Shown: positions 1 to 7,155 of the stretch, piece after piece | Numbering within the stretch: position 1 is the first letter of the stretch | How the letters are laid out: each line of letters opens with the position of its first letter | Assembly: GCA_023397675.1 (NCBI GenBank) | Contig: JAEWTV010000082.1 | Span: 18,413 to 82,412 of the forward strand | Length of the DNA: 64,000 nt | Source: Bacillota bacterium | GTDB lineage: Bacteria; Bacillota; Clostridia; Acetivibrionales; JANLFN01 | Reading direction: 5' to 3' | Made by a program: the position numbers and the translations under genes | Notes under the pieces: model-generated | Database searches by the model: none | The model's input: only the letters and a program-made list of their open reading frames with translations | Told to the model about the DNA's origin: nothing

Positions 1-2
1 CT

Positions 3-515
3 CAAACTTCCATCGGACAGCTTTATAATGCATATACACCAATAGAGTTGGTTAACTATATTGCAACTCTTGCAAATGGCGGGAAGAAGTTCACTCCGCA
101 TATAATTAAAGATGTGACAAAACCTGACGGCTCTTTATTAATGAGTACGCCTAGTGATTTTACACAAATCAATTTAAAACCTGAAACTGTCAGTGCTATA
201 AGAGATGGAATGGTTGCGGTTACAAATTCTTCTGACGGTACCGCGGTAAGCGTATTCCAGGACTTTCCTTTCAAGATTGCAGGTAAAACAGGTACAGCTG
301 AAACAGGTGATACAACACACTCAAACAACGGCGTGTTCGTAAGCTATGCGCCTGCCGATAACCCTAAGATAGCGATTGCAGTGGTTATTGAAAGAGGTGT
401 TTTTGGTTACTTCGCAGCACCAATTGCAAAGGACATAATGGCTGAATACTTCAAGTATAACAACGTTGCTCCAAGCGATGTGGCACAAGAGGATGGAATA
501 ACCTTTACAAAGTAA
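3..515 (+). CDS. Penicillin-binding protein 2-type transpeptidase, 3' part only
   Basis: This is the C-terminal end of a D,D-transpeptidase that cross-links peptidoglycan on the outer face of the membrane. The reading frame is open to the left edge, so the gene starts outside the window; position 3 is the first full codon. The visible part begins with the SIGQLYNAYTP block and LANGG, which are typical of PBP2/MrdA-like proteins, followed by the KTGTAETG block that carries the third active-site motif (KTG). The SxxK and SxN motifs must lie upstream. The protein ends with a short hydrophilic tail after the fold. No terminator is visible before the bioY promoter. Assignment to the transpeptidase family is firm; the exact PBP class (MrdA/SpoVD/PbpA-like) is not decidable from the fragment. 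Confidence 0.9.
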   Translation, partial: QTSIGQLYNAYTPIELVNYIATLANGGKKFTPHIIKDVTKPDGSLLMSTPSDFTQINLKPETVSAIRDGMVAVTNSSDGTAVSVFQDFPFKIAGKTGTAETGDTTHSNNGVFVSYAPADNPKIAIAVVIERGVFGYFAAPIAKDIMAEYFKYNNVAPSDVAQEDGITFTK

Positions 516-526
516 ATTTGGGTGTA

Positions 527-555
527 TTGACAAAATTACATGTTAAATTTATAAT
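527..555 (+). promoter_or_regulatory. Consensus sigma-A promoter of bioY
   Basis: The sequence shows TTGACA at 527-532, a 17-nt spacer and TATAAT at 550-555, matching the consensus at every position. The expected transcription start is near 562, inside the left arm of the palindrome that follows, so a repressor bound there would block initiation. Confidence 0.9.
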
Positions 556-556
556 G

Positions 557-590
557 ATTGTAAACTACAAATGAAACAACAGTTTACAAT
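557..590 (+). promoter_or_regulatory. BirA-type biotin operator
   Basis: ATTGTAAACT at 557-566 and AGTTTACAAT at 581-590 are a perfect 10-bp inverted repeat separated by 14 nt. This architecture (TTGTnAAC, 14-16 nt, GTTnACAA) is that of operators for biotin protein ligase/repressor BirA in Firmicutes. It overlaps the predicted start site and ends just before the bioY ribosome binding site. Identification rests on the match to the known site type together with the downstream gene. Confidence 0.85.
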
Positions 591-602
591 CGGAGGTTTG
601 AC

Positions 603-1160
603 ATGTACAACAGAACTTATAAAATGATGTTAGTTGCTTTATTTGCAGCACTTACTGCCGTTGGAGCTTTTATAAAAATCCCTGTTCCTCCGGTACCATT
701 TACACTTCAGAATTTCTTCGTTGTTTTGTCTGCATTGATACTCGGCCCAAAGCTTGCATCTGCAGCACAGATTATTTATTTGCTTATAGGATTATCAGGC
801 ATACCTGTTTTTGCATACGGCGGGGGAATACAGTATGTTATCAACCCAACATTTGGATATTTGGCAGGCTTTGCAGCATTCGCATTCACAACGGGAATGA
901 TAATTAAAAAGTTAAAGAAACCTACTTATATAAATTATTTTATAGCATCTTTGAGCGGAATGATAATAAGCTATATAATTGGTGTTGCATATCTTTATAT
1001 TGTTTACAGGTTTATCAGCCATAAAGATACAACAGTTTCAAGTGTTATTGTTAACGGTTTTCTATTGTTTTTGCCGTGGGACATAGTTAAAATTGCACTT
1101 GCATCATTTGTAGGCAGGGAAGTCGTAAAAAGACTTAAATGGGCAGGTGTGGGTCATTAA
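603..1160 (+). CDS. bioY: Biotin transporter substrate-binding subunit BioY
   Basis: BioY is the integral membrane S component that captures biotin, alone or with an energy-coupling-factor ATPase module. The 185-residue protein is almost entirely hydrophobic with about six membrane segments. It has the family's N-terminal PVPPVPFTLQ block near residues 28-37 and the central glycine-rich stretch GGGIQYVINPTFGYLAGF. Length fits the family. The start ATG follows a GGAGG at 592-596. No EcfA/EcfT genes are adjacent, so it would use shared ECF subunits encoded elsewhere or act alone. Control by biotin is indicated by the BirA-type palindrome over the start site. A terminator follows directly, so the gene is monocistronic. 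Confidence 0.95.
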   Translation: MYNRTYKMMLVALFAALTAVGAFIKIPVPPVPFTLQNFFVVLSALILGPKLASAAQIIYLLIGLSGIPVFAYGGGIQYVINPTFGYLAGFAAFAFTTGMIIKKLKKPTYINYFIASLSGMIISYIIGVAYLYIVYRFISHKDTTVSSVIVNGFLLFLPWDIVKIALASFVGREVVKRLKWAGVGH

Positions 1161-1180
1161 GAAAGTACAACAAGTTTCGA

Positions 1181-1205
1181 AGACCACCAGTGGGTGGTCT
1201 TTTTG
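1181..1205 (+). terminator. Rho-independent terminator of bioY
   Basis: AGACCACC at 1181-1188 pairs with GGTGGTCT at 1193-1200 around the loop AGTG and is followed by a run of T. It lies 20 nt after the bioY stop codon. Confidence 0.9.
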
Positions 1206-1289
1206 ATGAATTGGTTAAAAATATTATGTTAACCTAATATTTTAATATTACATATTATATTGTAAATTAAAATTAAAGGAGTTATTTAT

Positions 1290-1520
1290 ATGACTAACGA
1301 AGAATTATTCTGGTTATGGTATGATACGTCATCAACCGTATTAAGGTGGATATTTGGCACCGCATCTACAGCTATAGGTAACTTACAGTGGGTTCTAAAT
1401 ACCGTTTCAACAGGAACAGCTAATTTGGATTGGGCGTTGAATACTAACAATACAGCAGCTGCTGTTGCAAAGGCAATTACACAAATTACAAATCAGGCAG
1501 CAGCCCAAACCGCAGGTTAA
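1290..1520 (+). CDS. Small protein with three 14-residue Trp repeats, unknown function
   Basis: I do not recognise this 76-residue protein. A good ribosome binding site (AAAGGAG) precedes the ATG and the gene stands alone between two hairpins. After MTNEELFWLWYDTSSTVL the sequence falls into three tandem 14-residue units: RWIFGTASTAIGNL, QWVLNTVSTGTANL and DWALNTNNTAAAVA, each with Trp at position 2 and Thr at positions 6 and 9. The rest is Ala/Gln/Thr-rich. There is no signal peptide, no cysteine, and almost no charge, so it looks like a small aggregating, amphipathic or surface-active peptide rather than an enzyme. Toxin, bacteriocin-like or structural roles are all possible and none is supported. 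Confidence 0.65.
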   Translation: MTNEELFWLWYDTSSTVLRWIFGTASTAIGNLQWVLNTVSTGTANLDWALNTNNTAAAVAKAITQITNQAAAQTAG

Positions 1521-1543
1521 ATAATATTAGAATAAATAAAAGC

Positions 1544-1574
1544 AGGGTGCCAGGAATTGAGTTTTTGGCACCCT
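1544..1574 (-). terminator. Terminator of the GNAT gene
   Basis: AGGGTGCCA at 1544-1552 and TGGCACCCT at 1566-1574 form a perfect 9-bp stem. On the minus strand the stem is followed by a T-rich stretch, and it lies just downstream of the minus-strand acetyltransferase gene. It lacks a T run on the plus strand, so it is probably weak for the 76-residue gene. Confidence 0.75.
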
Positions 1575-1597
1575 ATCAGCTCGACAAACTACAATAT

Positions 1598-2131
1598 TTA
1601 TAGAAGATTTTTGTTCATATTTTTTTCAAACCTAAAGAAGTAATCACCTTCATCAGCTGCCATTCCGCCTACAGTCTCTGGCATATTTGGATCTCGGTGG
1701 AGTGGGTTATAAAACTCAACAATATGAAAACCACATTTATTGACATAGAAATGAATGTTCCTCTTTTCAAAATATGGTGTGCATGTTTCCCATACCTTTG
1801 TTTCAGGGTGTAAATTTTCTATTGCCTTCCAAAGTGCCTGACCAACGCCAGTTCCTTGACAACCAACTTTAACAAAAAGAAGATCCAAATGATTATGATA
1901 TGTTTCGTTATCAACAGTTATGATTATTCCACCGGAAACTTCACCGTTAACAATAGCTTGATACGCTTCAGCACCATTGGCATTGAGTGAATCATCTATG
2001 TCCTTTTCCGGTAAAATTAATTCATCGGATGACCCGCATTCCGTTTCGTATCCATATTGAAATGCCTCTTGCATGTCTCGTTTAAACATTGCAATGTTTT
2101 CTGCTTTAAGTGGAACCAATGTAAGTTTCAT
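1598..2131 (-). CDS. GNAT family N-acetyltransferase
   Basis: A 177-residue acetyl-CoA-dependent acyltransferase of the Gcn5-related fold; substrate unknown. The acetyl-CoA loop is visible around residues 88-98 as VGCQGTGVGQALW, matching the Q-x-x-G-x-G pattern, preceded by the beta-strand LDLLFVKV. The region FYVNKCGFHIVEF corresponds to the last conserved helix and strand. The AAGGTGA upstream of the ATG supports the start. The neighbours are unrelated genes and it appears to be transcribed alone, ending at the hairpin 1544-1574. Family is secure; nothing in the sequence tells whether it acts on a protein, an amine or an antibiotic. Confidence 0.85.
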   Translation of the reverse strand: MKLTLVPLKAENIAMFKRDMQEAFQYGYETECGSSDELILPEKDIDDSLNANGAEAYQAIVNGEVSGGIIITVDNETYHNHLDLLFVKVGCQGTGVGQALWKAIENLHPETKVWETCTPYFEKRNIHFYVNKCGFHIVEFYNPLHRDPNMPETVGGMAADEGDYFFRFEKNMNKNLL

Positions 2132-2216
2132 ATTAATTCGTCACCTTATAAATTAGATTTTGTCTTTGTCTATAAAAATTTCACAGGATCAGAGGTGTTA
2201 ATGTTTATGTTTATAG

Positions 2217-3185
2217 TTATCTGCTGAAGCCTGAAAGAGGATTTTTATCAACCGCATTTTTTAGTTGTTCCTTATCAAGATGTGTGTAAATTTCGGTAGT
2301 TGCAATGCTTTCGTGGCCTAAAAGCTCCTGCAATGCTCTGATATCAACATTTCCATACTTATACATCAAAGTAGCTGCAGTATGTCTTAGCTTATGGGTT
2401 GAATATCTTTGCGGATCCAGACCGGCAGATTTTATATATTTTTTAACGATTTTCTGAACGGATTCCTTACTGATACGCTGTTTTCTTTCACTGAGGAAAA
2501 GTGCATTTCTATCTTTAACACCATCAACCGGACGTACTGCTAAGTAGTCATTAATAGCCTTTATACAGGCGCCGTTAAGTGGAATGCCGCGTTCTTTGTC
2601 ACCTTTACCGATAACAGTAAGGCTTTCATTCTTAATATTGTTAAGATTAATTCCAACAAGCTCAGAAAGACGCAAGCCGCAGTTCAGAAACAGGGTAATG
2701 ATAGCGTAATCACGTTCTGAATACTGGCCGTCAACACTTGATAAAAGCTGCTTGCTTTCTTCAACATTAAGATACCTAGGCAGCCTTTTTACAATTTTGG
2801 GGGATTCAAGCTCGCTTGCTGGGTTTATATCAATTAGCTTGGCCTTATTAAACAAGTAATTAAAGAAGGATTTAAGGCTTGCAACCTTACGGGCACGGGC
2901 ATGAGCGCTGTTGTCACGGTCATTGCTGACAAACGACATAAATGCATAAAGATCGCTTAAGGTAACGGATTTAATGAGATTTATATCAACATCGGTAATT
3001 TCAATTTTTTCAAACTCTGTTTTTTTATCTATAAGTTTTTTATGAAGCTTCAGGAATCGGAAAAATACACGCAGATCATAAAAATACACAAGGACAGTAT
3101 TAGAAGATTTTCCTTTGATGGTTTGAAGATAATTAAGAAAGTCACTTAAAACAGAAGGCATCTCAAAATCCCTGATAGTTTTCAT
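2217..3185 (-). CDS. Xer-type tyrosine recombinase
   Basis: A 322-residue site-specific recombinase of the integrase family. An N-terminal SAM-like core-binding domain (about residues 10-115) precedes the catalytic domain (about 135-310). The catalytic residues are all visible: Arg172 in CGLRLSEL, Lys194 in VIGKGDKERG, His264 and Arg267 in HKLRH, His291 in LLGHES and the nucleophile Tyr300 in IYTHL. Length and sequence style are those of chromosomal XerC/XerD proteins that resolve dimers, not phage integrases, which are usually longer. There is no attachment site or mobility gene nearby. The ATG has GGAG 8 nt upstream. XerC versus XerD identity cannot be settled here. Confidence 0.9.
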   Translation of the reverse strand: MKTIRDFEMPSVLSDFLNYLQTIKGKSSNTVLVYFYDLRVFFRFLKLHKKLIDKKTEFEKIEITDVDINLIKSVTLSDLYAFMSFVSNDRDNSAHARARKVASLKSFFNYLFNKAKLIDINPASELESPKIVKRLPRYLNVEESKQLLSSVDGQYSERDYAIITLFLNCGLRLSELVGINLNNIKNESLTVIGKGDKERGIPLNGACIKAINDYLAVRPVDGVKDRNALFLSERKQRISKESVQKIVKKYIKSAGLDPQRYSTHKLRHTAATLMYKYGNVDIRALQELLGHESIATTEIYTHLDKEQLKNAVDKNPLSGFSR

Positions 3186-3486
3186 ATGTAAAACTCCAAT
3201 ACAAAGTTATAATTTAAGTAATCCTCTTATTAATTAACTGCTTATTTTTTAATGATATATCATTTGAAGCCTCTTTTCAATTATCTAGACATATAACCTA
3301 AGATTAGGTTTTACTAAGTCAACATAATGTGAACATATTATAGTAGGACTATTCTTTAGGAAGGGAATATGTATTGATTTTTCTGTTTATTTCACCTCTA
3401 TTATAGTTTATATAGTACAATATTATCTATATAGGTGACTAGTTGCATTGCGTACGATAGAATAAAGGTATGAAGGGAGGGAGCTT
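3186..3486. other. Divergent intergenic region with operator-like palindromes
   Basis: This 300-nt AT-rich gap separates the recombinase and the WYL regulator. It contains AACCTAA-GA-TTAGGTT at 3295-3310, a 7-bp near-palindrome. A second pair, TATATAG (3409-3415) and CTATATA (3427-3433), is nested in CACCT (3393-3397) and AGGTG (3433-3437). These look like protein-binding or hairpin sites near the regulator's promoter. No gene or consensus promoter stands out. Confidence 0.4.
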
Positions 3487-4449
3487 ATGGCAAAAAACGA
3501 TAATATGCTGGCAATTTTATGGATGTTAAATTCAGGTATAAAAATAACTGCAAAGCAAATATCGGAAAAATTAGAGATAAATATTCGAACCGTGTACCGC
3601 TATATTGATTCACTCTGCGCAAGTGGAGTACCAATTGTGTCGGATACAGGACAGAAAGGTGGATATAGTTTACTGAACAATTTTATCCATGCACCTTTGT
3701 TTTTCGATATTGAAGAACAAAAAGCACTGCTTCATGCTGCCGTATTTGCCAATGAAGCTGGATACCCTTTCAGTGAGTCGTTAAACAGTGCAACACAAAA
3801 ATTAAAAATGTATTCAAACCGGGAACAGGAAAACATCCTCAATCGCCACTTAGCCGGTTTCGAAGTAATAAATCGTGATATTGCCCCATCTGTTAAATTG
3901 ATATTGGAAGAACTGGAGCAAGCTGTAGCTAACGAGTATTCTGTAGAAATTGAATACCGTACAGCCCGTGAAGAACAACCACGGTCAAGAGTGATTGACC
4001 CTTATGGAATGCTCTATTGGAATAATAAATGGTATACTATTGGATTTTGTCATCTTCGAAACAGAATTAGAAGCTTTCGTGCTGAACGGATATTACATAT
4101 AAAACAAACACAAAGGATATTTAAGCGTCCTGAGGCCTTTTCGGCCAGGGAGTTTTTTTTACAAAATCTTTTGCCTGATCCGGAAAGCAAGGATGAAATG
4201 ATTTCAATAATTATCAACGGTAGTGAAGAAGCTTTGGACGATCTGTGCATCCATTGGTTTTTAGGTCATCATTTGAAAGAGAGGACTTCGAATCAGGCGA
4301 CCTTTTTACTTGACGAAAGAGCAGTCCATGCATATGTACCCAATTTTCTGCTACCATACGGAAAGGCTATTCAAGTGATTGAGCCGAAGAGTTTGAAGAA
4401 AAAACTTGTTTCTGTTGCAGCGGAATTAATGGAATATTATCAATTATAA
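3487..4449 (+). CDS. YafY-type HTH-WYL transcriptional regulator
   Basis: A 320-residue DNA-binding regulator. The N-terminus (residues 1-65) is an HTH_11-type winged helix (KQISEKLEINIRTVYRYID), the middle is a helical linker, and residues 140-235 form a WYL domain, with KWYTIGFCHLRNRIRSFRAERI containing the ligand-contact strand pattern of that family. WYL proteins respond to small ligands or nucleic acid. The start follows GGGAGGGAG. It is directly upstream of a DJ-1/PfpI gene, a common pairing for YafY-like regulators, suggesting that it controls that gene or itself. A terminator overlapping its stop codon shows that the two are separately transcribed. Confidence 0.88.
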   Translation: MAKNDNMLAILWMLNSGIKITAKQISEKLEINIRTVYRYIDSLCASGVPIVSDTGQKGGYSLLNNFIHAPLFFDIEEQKALLHAAVFANEAGYPFSESLNSATQKLKMYSNREQENILNRHLAGFEVINRDIAPSVKLILEELEQAVANEYSVEIEYRTAREEQPRSRVIDPYGMLYWNNKWYTIGFCHLRNRIRSFRAERILHIKQTQRIFKRPEAFSAREFFLQNLLPDPESKDEMISIIINGSEEALDDLCIHWFLGHHLKERTSNQATFLLDERAVHAYVPNFLLPYGKAIQVIEPKSLKKKLVSVAAELMEYYQL

Positions 4450-4486
4450 ATAGCTTTACTGACAGTAGTTGTCAGTGAAGCTATTT
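4448..4486 (+). terminator. Terminator of the WYL regulator gene
   Basis: A long imperfect stem (AAATAGCTT with AAGCTATTTT, inner ACTGACA with TGTCAGT around GTAGT) begins inside the stop codon and ends in T-rich sequence. Confidence 0.8.
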
Positions 4487-4569
4487 TATCATAGAGATAA
4501 ACATCGTTCTTTATTATGTACGTATGTTTGATTAACACTCAATAAATATTAAAAATGGAGGACATACAA

Positions 4570-5193
4570 ATGAATAATATTGTTTATCTTTATGTGTTTG
4601 ATACGATGGCAGATTGGGAAATAGGATATTTAACTGCTGAACTGAACTCAGGTAGATTTTTTAAGAAAGGATTAGCTCCATCAAAAATTGTTACTGTGGG
4701 TATTGATAAAACACCTGTCACTACAATGGGAGGTTTGAAAATATTACCAGATGTTAATGTGGACGAGTGCAGCATCGAAAACGCAGCTGCTTTGGTTTTA
4801 GCTGGTGGAAATACTTGGGCAGACACAATTCATGATACTATATTGGCAAAGGCAGAGCAATTTTTAATGGAAGGTAATATTGTAGCAGCGATTTGTGGTG
4901 CTACAGCAGGTCTTGCCAGGAAAGGGCTGCTTGAATCGAGCTATCACACTAGCAATGACTTAAGTTATCTTAAGATGATCTGCCCGAACTATGCAGGAGA
5001 AAAGTACTTTAAACAGGAGACTGTTGTAACTGACGGAAAACTGATAACTGCTGGAATAGCTTCGTTGGAATTTTCCTTACATGTCTTAAGAGCTTTAGAT
5101 GTATTTTCTGAAAAAACATTAAATGCCTGGTATAATCTTTATAAGACTTATGAATCCGAATATTTTTTTGATTTGATGAATTCAATCAAATAA
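4570..5193 (+). CDS. DJ-1/PfpI family protein (class I glutamine amidotransferase-like)
   Basis: A 207-residue protein of the DJ-1/PfpI superfamily, which includes glyoxalases, chaperones, proteases and amidases. The nucleophile elbow is AAICGATAG near residues 105-113, with Cys as expected nucleophile, and the preceding LVLAGG strand is typical. The start is taken at 4570 rather than at the in-frame ATG 4555, because the GGAGG ribosome binding site (4557-4561) lies between them. The gene stands alone between two hairpins and just after a WYL regulator, so it may be that regulator's target. The particular activity cannot be read from the sequence. Confidence 0.85.
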   Translation: MNNIVYLYVFDTMADWEIGYLTAELNSGRFFKKGLAPSKIVTVGIDKTPVTTMGGLKILPDVNVDECSIENAAALVLAGGNTWADTIHDTILAKAEQFLMEGNIVAAICGATAGLARKGLLESSYHTSNDLSYLKMICPNYAGEKYFKQETVVTDGKLITAGIASLEFSLHVLRALDVFSEKTLNAWYNLYKTYESEYFFDLMNSIK

Positions 5194-5224
5194 CAAGTGT
5201 AAAAGGTTATTGAGAATATTAATT

Positions 5225-5257
5225 AAGCGGCGAAAACATTTATTTGTTAAGCCGCTT
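5225..5257 (+). terminator. Hairpin after the DJ-1 gene
   Basis: AAGCGGC at 5225-5231 pairs with GCCGCTT at 5251-5257 and is followed by TATTAAATT. The loop is long (19 nt) and the T tract weak, so termination is likely but not certain. Confidence 0.6.
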
Positions 5258-5319
5258 TATTAAATTAACGCATGCATAAAAAAGTCCATTTGGATAAATT
5301 CTGTTTTAACGTCCTCCAT

Positions 5320-5347
5320 ATTACGCGAAATTTTTATTTCGCGTAAT
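5320..5347. repeat. Perfect 12-bp hairpin
   Basis: ATTACGCGAAAT (5320-5331) and ATTTCGCGTAAT (5336-5347) are perfect inverted arms around TTTT. No T tract follows on either strand, so it is more like an operator, a processing hairpin or a protein-binding cruciform than a terminator. It lies 125 nt upstream of the small membrane protein gene. Confidence 0.6.
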
Positions 5348-5472
5348 CAAAGATAAATTTTTAGGGGTATCTCTTCAATTATATTAACACATATAATTTC
5401 TATCTTCATCAAATCTTCAAAACAAAGATTTATTATATACTTACAAACTATTTTATCCGGGAGGAATTTTAT

Positions 5473-5751
5473 ATGAATTGTCACGGTAATCATAATGATA
5501 ATAATAAGAAGCACAGTATGGTCAAGTATTCCTTAATGATGTTACTTTGCTGCGGAGCTCCGATTATTGTTTTATTGCTCCTTACTATATTAAAGATAAA
5601 CAATTCTGCAGTCAAGGGAATTTCTACTGTCTTAACTTCCCTGTTGTGCCCGTTAATGATGGGTGGAATGATATTTATGATGTTTGGTAAAGGCAAAAGT
5701 AAAAAAAACTGCTGCGAAAATGAGCAAATAGAAAATAAAACCAGCAAATAG
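5473..5751 (+). CDS. Small two-helix membrane protein, His/Cys-rich ends
   Basis: A 92-residue protein I do not recognise by name. The N-terminus is MNCHGNHND with Cys and three polar ligand-type residues, two hydrophobic segments span about residues 20-41 and 50-70, and the tail carries KKNCCENEQ. CC is also present in the first membrane segment (LLCCGAP). The arrangement recalls small membrane proteins found near metal-transport genes, but no such gene is adjacent. The start ATG has GGGAGGA upstream and a terminator follows, so it is monocistronic. The metal-related idea is only an inference from the His and Cys residues. Confidence 0.7.
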   Translation: MNCHGNHNDNNKKHSMVKYSLMMLLCCGAPIIVLLLLTILKINNSAVKGISTVLTSLLCPLMMGGMIFMMFGKGKSKKNCCENEQIENKTSK

Positions 5752-5761
5752 CACTTAAGAA

Positions 5762-5797
5762 AAATATGCCTCTAATCTAGCATTATGGGGCATATTT
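5762..5797. terminator. Bidirectional terminator between convergent genes
   Basis: AAATATGCC at 5762-5770 pairs with GGCATATTT at 5789-5797. A runs on the left and T runs on the right suit termination in both directions, for the small membrane protein gene (+) and the receptor operon (-). Confidence 0.7.
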
Positions 5798-5813
5798 TTA
5801 ATAGTAAATAAAT

Positions 5814-6929
5814 TTAGTTTTCTAATGATGCATTACTTTTTTCCCCGGATTTCTTACCTTTTTTAGTCTTTACTTCTGCTGCTATCCAAATTATTATGGG
5901 CAATATCACTTGCATTGGAAATGCGTAATAAGGATAAACCTTAAATGCCCAGAACTTCATTTCCATAATGTTATCATAAATTATGTAGGATAAAAAAAAC
6001 ATCAATAATCCTGTTTGTATTACAATAGACCTATAATCCTTCAGATTGAATATTTTTCCTATTCCTTTACATGTGACCAATAAACATACCGAGACTTTTA
6101 TAAAAGTAGTAAAGACGTAAACGATAGATACAGTCACTTCGATCCTCTGAATAAAATCACCTACTGTTATCCTGCTAACAGCTTCATAAGATGGGATATA
6201 GAAACTGCCAAGCATATTGCCCAATACTGAAATATTTCTAATTGTAAAAGTAATTATAATAGCAGCTGGGATTAAAATTCCCCATAAATAAACTGTTCTG
6301 GGTGATTTTTTAGTTTTTAAAGATGAGAAAATGCCAATAAATAACACTGTTTCAGCAAACGGAAAAGAAAAGGCAGCAAACCCACCTTTCAATACTGGTG
6401 CAATGCCATTCCCTAAAACCGGCTTTATGTAGTTCATATGATATTGTGATAACCCAAGTATTAATACTGATCCCAAAATGAAAAAAACAATAGGTACAAA
6501 ATATGTAGTGAATCTTCCCAGCACCTCTATCCCCAATCTTACCCCGATAATACATATTAATGCAAGGCAAAACATAGGCGCATACATAGGTGTTTCAGGA
6601 ATAGCCACAATATTGATAAATTCTCCAAAGTTACGAATAACCAGTGCTCCCAAATGAAAGGCATACCATACATATATGATAGATATAATTTTACCAAATA
6701 ATTTCCCGAAGATTATTTCAAGAATATCAAACAAATGCTTCCCATGAAAAAGCATTAATATTCTTGAGTAAATAAGAAGCATTGGAATAAACATTATAAC
6801 GCTTAATATCCCGGAAATCCATGCATCATTTTTAGCATCACCGCCAATTCCGATAATCAGTGTGCTTCCAATTACAAATGAGATTAAAATACATATTGCT
6901 TCTTTATTTGAAATTTGCTCTTTTTGCAT
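5814..6929 (-). CDS. Spore germinant receptor subunit B (GerAB family), receptor 1
   Basis: The B subunit is an APC-superfamily-like membrane protein of the spore inner membrane that binds the germinant. This 371-residue protein has about ten hydrophobic segments throughout and begins with the typical KEQISNKEAICIL followed by IGSTLIIGIGG. I chose the ATG at 6929, preceded by AAGGCAGG, instead of the longer frame from 7016, because the extra 29 residues are hydrophilic, unlike the family, and would overlap the upstream D gene. It is the last gene of the A-C-D-B operon and ends at a bidirectional terminator. Confidence 0.9.
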   Translation of the reverse strand: MQKEQISNKEAICILISFVIGSTLIIGIGGDAKNDAWISGILSVIMFIPMLLIYSRILMLFHGKHLFDILEIIFGKLFGKIISIIYVWYAFHLGALVIRNFGEFINIVAIPETPMYAPMFCLALICIIGVRLGIEVLGRFTTYFVPIVFFILGSVLILGLSQYHMNYIKPVLGNGIAPVLKGGFAAFSFPFAETVLFIGIFSSLKTKKSPRTVYLWGILIPAAIIITFTIRNISVLGNMLGSFYIPSYEAVSRITVGDFIQRIEVTVSIVYVFTTFIKVSVCLLVTCKGIGKIFNLKDYRSIVIQTGLLMFFLSYIIYDNIMEMKFWAFKVYPYYAFPMQVILPIIIWIAAEVKTKKGKKSGEKSNASLEN

Positions 6930-6943
6930 TATTAACCTGCCTT

Positions 6944-7153
6944 CTACTTTCCGAATATCGAAATGATCAAATACCGAATTGGTTTTACAGGGCTTGGTAT
7001 CTTTATATTGAGGCATAATAACATAGCAATTGTAAATGAAAAAAATGCAAGTATCGCATTAACCCAAAAATCGCGCCAAAGCTTTTGCTTGTATAATGGT
7101 ATGAACTCATAAATTGCTAAAAATGAGTATCCTATGATTGCTAAAATAAACAT
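6944..7153 (-). CDS. Small two-helix D subunit of germinant receptor 1
   Basis: A 69-residue protein with two membrane segments (about residues 1-17 and 30-48) and a KxPSP-like motif (IKIPSPVKPIRYLI) near the end. Bacillus gerA-type operons are known to include small two-helix D proteins that modulate receptor function; this gene has the right size, topology and operon position, between C and B with gaps of 2 and 14 nt. The same motif (R/K-x-P-S-P) recurs in the D gene of the third receptor in this window. The function is inferred from context. Confidence 0.75.
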   Translation of the reverse strand: MFILAIIGYSFLAIYEFIPLYKQKLWRDFWVNAILAFFSFTIAMLLCLNIKIPSPVKPIRYLIISIFGK

Positions 7154-7155
7154 TG

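Noticed and set aside
4555..4569. ATG at 4555 as start of the DJ-1/PfpI gene
   Set aside because: The ribosome binding site GGAGG lies inside this stretch and points to the ATG at 4570.
6930..7016. Longer N-terminus for the GerAB protein of receptor 1
   Set aside because: The extra 29 residues are polar and unlike the family, lack a ribosome binding site and overlap the D gene; AAGGCAGG supports 6929.
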